Assembly: GCF_025717535.1 (NCBI RefSeq)
Contig: NZ_JAJIRO010000001.1
Span: forward strand, 1,178,001-1,242,000
DNA from: Paucibacter sp. Y2R2-4
Lineage (GTDB): Bacteria; Pseudomonadota; Gammaproteobacteria; Burkholderiales; Burkholderiaceae_C
Direction: 5' to 3'
DNA length: 64,000 nt
Both the position numbers and the translations under genes were made by a program. A model generated the notes under the pieces. That model worked only from the letters and a program-made list of their open reading frames with translations. It was not told the origin of the DNA and did not search any database. Below are positions 60,911-64,000 of the stretch, in pieces. Position 1 is the stretch's first letter. Each line of letters starts with the position of its first letter.

Positions 60911-62140
60911 TCAGGCCTGACGCCAGATGTCCTCGAGATGCGGAAAGCCCCATTCCTGCGGCGACTCGCGCCCGAGCACTCGGTCCTTAGCACCACTGGC
61001 CGACAGGTCCAGCGTCTGCACCGGGATGGGCATCTTGGAGCGGGTCGAATAAAACACCCGTACCACCGGCGCGGCCAGGTTGAGCGGGTTCAGATCGGTC
61101 ACCACCGCCAGTCGCCCCGACTCCAGCCGCACCAGACTGCCGACCGGATAGATGCCGACGCTGGCCACAAAGGCCTTGAAGATGGCGGGATCGAAATGCC
61201 CTTTCCAGCCCGCCATGCGTTGGATGGAACCCGCCGGGTCCCAGGCTGCTTTGTAAGGGCGTGTCGAGGTGATGGCGTCATACACATCACAGACCGCCCC
61301 CATGCGCGCCAGCAAGCTGATCTGCTCCCCTTGCAGTTGATGTGGGTAGCCGCTGCCGTCGATCTTTTCATGATGATGCAAACACACCTCGAGCGCGGCC
61401 GCCGGCACGGCAGCGCCCTGCTTAAGCATCTCGAAACCACGCTCTGGGTGGGTGCGAATCACATTGAATTCCGACTCACTCAGCTGACCCGGCTTGTTCA
61501 ACACGTCTTGTGGCATGGCCATCTTGCCAATGTCGTGCAAGAGCCCGGCCAGACCGGCCTCGCGCGACTGCGCCTCATCCAGGCCGAGACGCCGCGCCAG
61601 CGAGACCATCAAGGCACAGACCGCCACCGAGTGCATATAGGTGTAGTTGTCCTTGGTCTTCAGCCGCGCCAGGCTGATCAAGGCGGAGGGGTTGCGAGCC
61701 ACCGAGTCGGCCACTTCTTCCACAATGGGCAGACACTGCTCGGTATCGACGGCACGCCCCATGCGGGCCTCGCCAAACAAGGACAGGACCGCCTGACGAG
61801 AACGGTTCACCACCTGCGCGGCTCGTTCGACTTCGGCGCCCATGCTGAGGCGGGCTTGAGGGGCCGCGGCCGGGGCGGCAGGTGCCGACGTCGCCACCAT
61901 CTCCTGCACGGGCAATTCAAACGGCAGCGGTGCAGCAGCCGTCTTGACCGCGCCCACATCGTCACCCTTGCTGCAATCGATCCAGACCATGGCCACGCCG
62001 CTGGTCAACAAGAGCTCCAGATCGCCCTGCTCTTGCAACAAGAACTTGGTCTTCCAAAAAGGATGCGACAGCCACGACCCTTCCAGGGACTGGATATACA
62101 TGCCCAACTGGACTTGTTGGGTGGGTATTTTTTTCAGCAT
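60911..62140 (-). CDS. HD-GYP domain protein with DUF3391-type N-terminus (copy A)
   Basis: A 409-residue protein. The N-terminal part (MLKKIPTQQVQLGMYIQSLEG) matches DUF3391; the HD-GYP domain follows from about residue 150 with HDIGKMAMP (HD) and HHEKIDGSGYP (GYP). HD-GYP enzymes hydrolyse cyclic di-GMP, so this likely affects motility or biofilm. ATG 62140 begins the family start; an upstream frame to 62206 has no family sequence. Its paralogue follows at 62.3 kb, the two sharing most residues. Confidence 0.9.
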   Translation of the reverse strand: MLKKIPTQQVQLGMYIQSLEGSWLSHPFWKTKFLLQEQGDLELLLTSGVAMVWIDCSKGDDVGAVKTAAAPLPFELPVQEMVATSAPAAPAAAPQARLSMGAEVERAAQVVNRSRQAVLSLFGEARMGRAVDTEQCLPIVEEVADSVARNPSALISLARLKTKDNYTYMHSVAVCALMVSLARRLGLDEAQSREAGLAGLLHDIGKMAMPQDVLNKPGQLSESEFNVIRTHPERGFEMLKQGAAVPAAALEVCLHHHEKIDGSGYPHQLQGEQISLLARMGAVCDVYDAITSTRPYKAAWDPAGSIQRMAGWKGHFDPAIFKAFVASVGIYPVGSLVRLESGRLAVVTDLNPLNLAAPVVRVFYSTRSKMPIPVQTLDLSASGAKDRVLGRESPQEWGFPHLEDIWRQA

Positions 62141-62298
62141 GTGAGGGACGAGAAGCCGTAGCTCTGGCGAGCTTGAGCCGCGCAGTATCCCTTGGCACCA
62201 GACCAATGCAAGACCGGATCAAGCGCTGTTTGTGAGGGCTCATTCCGGGATGCCCGGCCCATTGCTTAGGGCGGGCTCAGGACGCGCTCAGAACTGAA

Positions 62299-63588
62299 TC
62301 AAGACTTGCGCCAGATATCGTCCAGATGGGTGAAGCCCCAATCTTGCGGGGACTCACGCGAGATCACCCGGTCGCCGGCCGAAGCTTCGGACAGGTCCAG
62401 GGTCTGCACCGAGATCGGCAGCTTGGAGCGGGTCGAGAAAAACACCCGCACCACCGGAGCCGCCAGGTTCTGCTGATTCAGGTCGACCACCACCGCCAAA
62501 CGGCCGGACTCCAATTTGACCAAGCTCCCCACCGGATAGATGCCCACACACATAACGAAAGCCTTGAACACCACCGGATCGAACTGCCCGGTCCACTGCG
62601 CCATGCGCTGGATGGAACCGGCGGGATCCCAGGCGGTTTTGTAAGGCCGCGTCGAAGTCACGGCGTCATAGACATCACAGACCGCCCCCATGCGTGCCAG
62701 CAAGCTGATTTGCTCACCCTTGAGTCGCTTGGGGTAGCCGGTGCCATCCATTTTTTCATGGTGATGCAGGCAGACATCGAGCGCGGCATCGGGCACTCCG
62801 CCGCTGTCCTTCAGGATTTGGTAGCCACGCACCGGATGCGAACGGATCACATTGAACTCGGCGTCAGTCAACTGCCCGGCCTTGTTCAAAATCTCCAGCG
62901 GCATGGCCATCTTGCCGATGTCATGCAGCAGACCGGCCATGCCGGCTTCACGCATCTCTTGCTCGTCCATACCCAGCTGACGGCCCAGGGACACCATCAG
63001 GGCGCAGACCGCCACCGAGTGCATATAGGTGTAATCGTCTTTGGTCTTGAGCCGGGCCAGACTGATCAGGGCCGAAGGATTGCGCGACACCGAATTGGCG
63101 ATTTCTTCCACCAGCGGCAGGCATTGCTCGGCGCTGACCGAATTGCCCATGCGCGCCTCGCCGAACAGCGCCATCACCTGTTCACGCGAGCGGTTCATCA
63201 GCTGCGTGGCATGCTCGATCTCCGCACTCAGGCTGACTTTTGTCTGCGGCTTGGGTCGCTCGATGGGGAGTGTGAACTTGGGGGGGACTGGCGGCTTGAG
63301 TTCGATCTGCGGTGCGGCAACTTGTGGCGCAGCGTTTGATTCAGAGGGGGCCGCTGCAGCCACGGCTTCAGCGGGCGCACTGGCCGGCGGGGCTTCGGCT
63401 GCAACATCGCCGCCCTTGCTGACGTCGATCCACACCGCCGGCACGCCACTATTCTTCAGCGCCGCCAAGTCTGCCGCATCGCGCAAGACAAACTTGGTCT
63501 TCCAGAATGGATGTGACAGCCAAGAGCCCTCCATCGACTGGAGATACATGCCCAGCTCGACTTGTTCAGTAGGAATTCTCTTGAGCAT
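62299..63588 (-). CDS. HD-GYP domain protein with DUF3391-type N-terminus (copy B)
   Basis: A 429-residue paralogue of copy A, starting MLKRIPTEQVELGMYLQSMEG. The linker (about 65-115) is longer and rich in Ala/Pro (APPASAPAEAVAAAAPSES); the HD-GYP core has HDIGKMAMP and HHEKMDGTGYP. Both copies keep the metal-binding and GYP residues, so both may be active phosphodiesterases. It is transcribed from its own leader (63589-63673), upstream of copy A by 158 nt. Confidence 0.92.
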   Translation of the reverse strand: MLKRIPTEQVELGMYLQSMEGSWLSHPFWKTKFVLRDAADLAALKNSGVPAVWIDVSKGGDVAAEAPPASAPAEAVAAAAPSESNAAPQVAAPQIELKPPVPPKFTLPIERPKPQTKVSLSAEIEHATQLMNRSREQVMALFGEARMGNSVSAEQCLPLVEEIANSVSRNPSALISLARLKTKDDYTYMHSVAVCALMVSLGRQLGMDEQEMREAGMAGLLHDIGKMAMPLEILNKAGQLTDAEFNVIRSHPVRGYQILKDSGGVPDAALDVCLHHHEKMDGTGYPKRLKGEQISLLARMGAVCDVYDAVTSTRPYKTAWDPAGSIQRMAQWTGQFDPVVFKAFVMCVGIYPVGSLVKLESGRLAVVVDLNQQNLAAPVVRVFFSTRSKLPISVQTLDLSEASAGDRVISRESPQDWGFTHLDDIWRKS

Positions 63589-63673
63589 TGTTCGCCAAAA
63601 ACTCAGATCTTCAACTCAGGGGCCAGGTCCAAGTATCACCCGATCATCGCCCGTGCTTCGTGCCAGAGTGCAC

Positions 63674-63706
63674 AAAAAAACCGCCTCAAGGGCGGTTTTC
63701 TTTTTC
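63674..63706 (-). terminator. Intrinsic terminator after the cytochrome gene
   Basis: AAAACCGCC/GGCGGTTTT with a 5-nt loop is followed on the - strand by a run of T's (complement of 63674-63680). It starts 34 nt after the cytochrome stop. Confidence 0.85.
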
Positions 63707-63740
63707 ATTGTTTCGAACGAAGGGCTTGCCCCCACTCGAA

Positions 63741-64000
63741 TCAACGGAACTTGTTTTGCGGCACGGTGCGCAACTCGCTCGGCAAGGAGGCCAAGTATTT
63801 AGCCAGTGCCTTCAATTCAGCAGCGCTGAATTGCTTGACCTGACCCGCCATGATGGCGTTGCTACGGCCAACCACTGCTTGGCCTTCGGTTTGATACGAC
63901 TTCAGGGCCACATTCAGATAGTCGGCGTGTTGGCCGGCGATCTTGGGGTAGGCGCCGTCAATCGGCTTGCTGAAGTTGGCGCCGTGGCAGGATACGCAAG
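63741..64000 (-). CDS. C-type cytochrome, partial (window edge)
   Basis: The last 86 codons of a gene whose start lies right of the window. The visible part starts with CVSCHGANFSKPIDG, containing a haem-attachment CxxCH motif, then PKIAGQHADYLNVALKSYQ and the methionine-ligand region NAIMAGQVKQFSAAELKALAKYLAS. This is a class I c-type cytochrome of the cytochrome c553/c4 type, normally periplasmic or membrane attached. It ends with KFR-stop at 63741. The Met-ligand motif (IMAG) and the terminal YLAS helix are intact. Confidence 0.9.
   Translation of the reverse strand, partial: CVSCHGANFSKPIDGAYPKIAGQHADYLNVALKSYQTEGQAVVGRSNAIMAGQVKQFSAAELKALAKYLASLPSELRTVPQNKFR

Noticed and set aside
1-64000. 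CRISPR arrays, IS elements, prophage genes
   Set aside because: No regularly spaced repeats, transposase, integrase or phage structural motifs were recognised.

Overview
The window is GC-rich chromosomal DNA with dense, tight coding on both strands. Codon use, a two-enzyme homogentisate cluster under an IclR regulator, a class I FBPase next to PepN, several TonB-dependent receptors and a tryptophan-halogenase/sugar-permease/receptor cluster suggest a betaproteobacterium of the order Burkholderiales, perhaps a freshwater or soil Roseateles/Paucibacter-like genus. The taxonomic placement is inference from gene content. No rRNA, CRISPR array, phage block, transposase or plasmid function was seen.

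Layout. 1-6.0 kb: housekeeping genes (pepN, fbp, tRNA-Thr, an exported beta-carbonic anhydrase, a VanZ-like membrane protein, a small unknown protein). 6.1-12.0 kb (+ strand): a periplasmic sugar-binding protein without permeases, an OmpR-type regulator, a histidine kinase and a flavin-dependent halogenase-family protein. Converging on it at 12.1-16.2 kb (- strand) are a FucP/GluP-type sugar permease and a large TonB-dependent receptor. 16.5-21.1 kb: homogentisate catabolism (fahA, hmgA, an atypical metallo-beta-lactamase-fold protein) with a divergent IclR regulator. 21.1-31 kb: a mixed block with a FeeM-like acyltransferase, a SapC-family protein, a CorC/HlyC-type CBS protein, apaH, tRNA-Ser, a glyoxalase-II-like hydrolase, an LRR-protein kinase, an orphan binding protein, an SGNH hydrolase and a LysR regulator.

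30.4-49.3 kb is the centrepiece: about 19 kb, all on the - strand and mostly with 4-bp overlaps. Transcribed from right to left it carries a Gfo/Idh/MocA oxidoreductase fused to an aldo/keto reductase, a second oxidoreductase, a TIM-barrel isomerase/epimerase, a complete sugar ABC importer (ATPase, binding protein, two permeases), a GH63-like glycoside hydrolase, a LacI regulator, a second TIM-barrel enzyme, a third oxidoreductase, glucokinase, a TonB-dependent receptor, a cupin and a beta-propeller lipoprotein. Together they could take a glycoside across the outer and inner membranes, cleave it by oxidation/elimination or hydrolysis, and phosphorylate the glucose. A 24-bp LacI-type palindrome sits directly in front of the first gene. 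Upstream lies a 473-bp gap with a 22-bp imperfect hairpin of unknown function.

49.8-55.3 kb (- strand): a two-subunit glycine dehydrogenase (P-protein) followed by an ATP-NAD kinase-family protein and a short-chain dehydrogenase, preceded by a 23-bp palindrome and a GNAT acetyltransferase. 55.4-64 kb (- strand): an exported EF-hand protein, a DUF3011/ricin-type lectin protein, a large lipoprotein, an orphan oligopeptide-binding protein, two tandem HD-GYP proteins and, cut by the window edge, the end of a c-type cytochrome.
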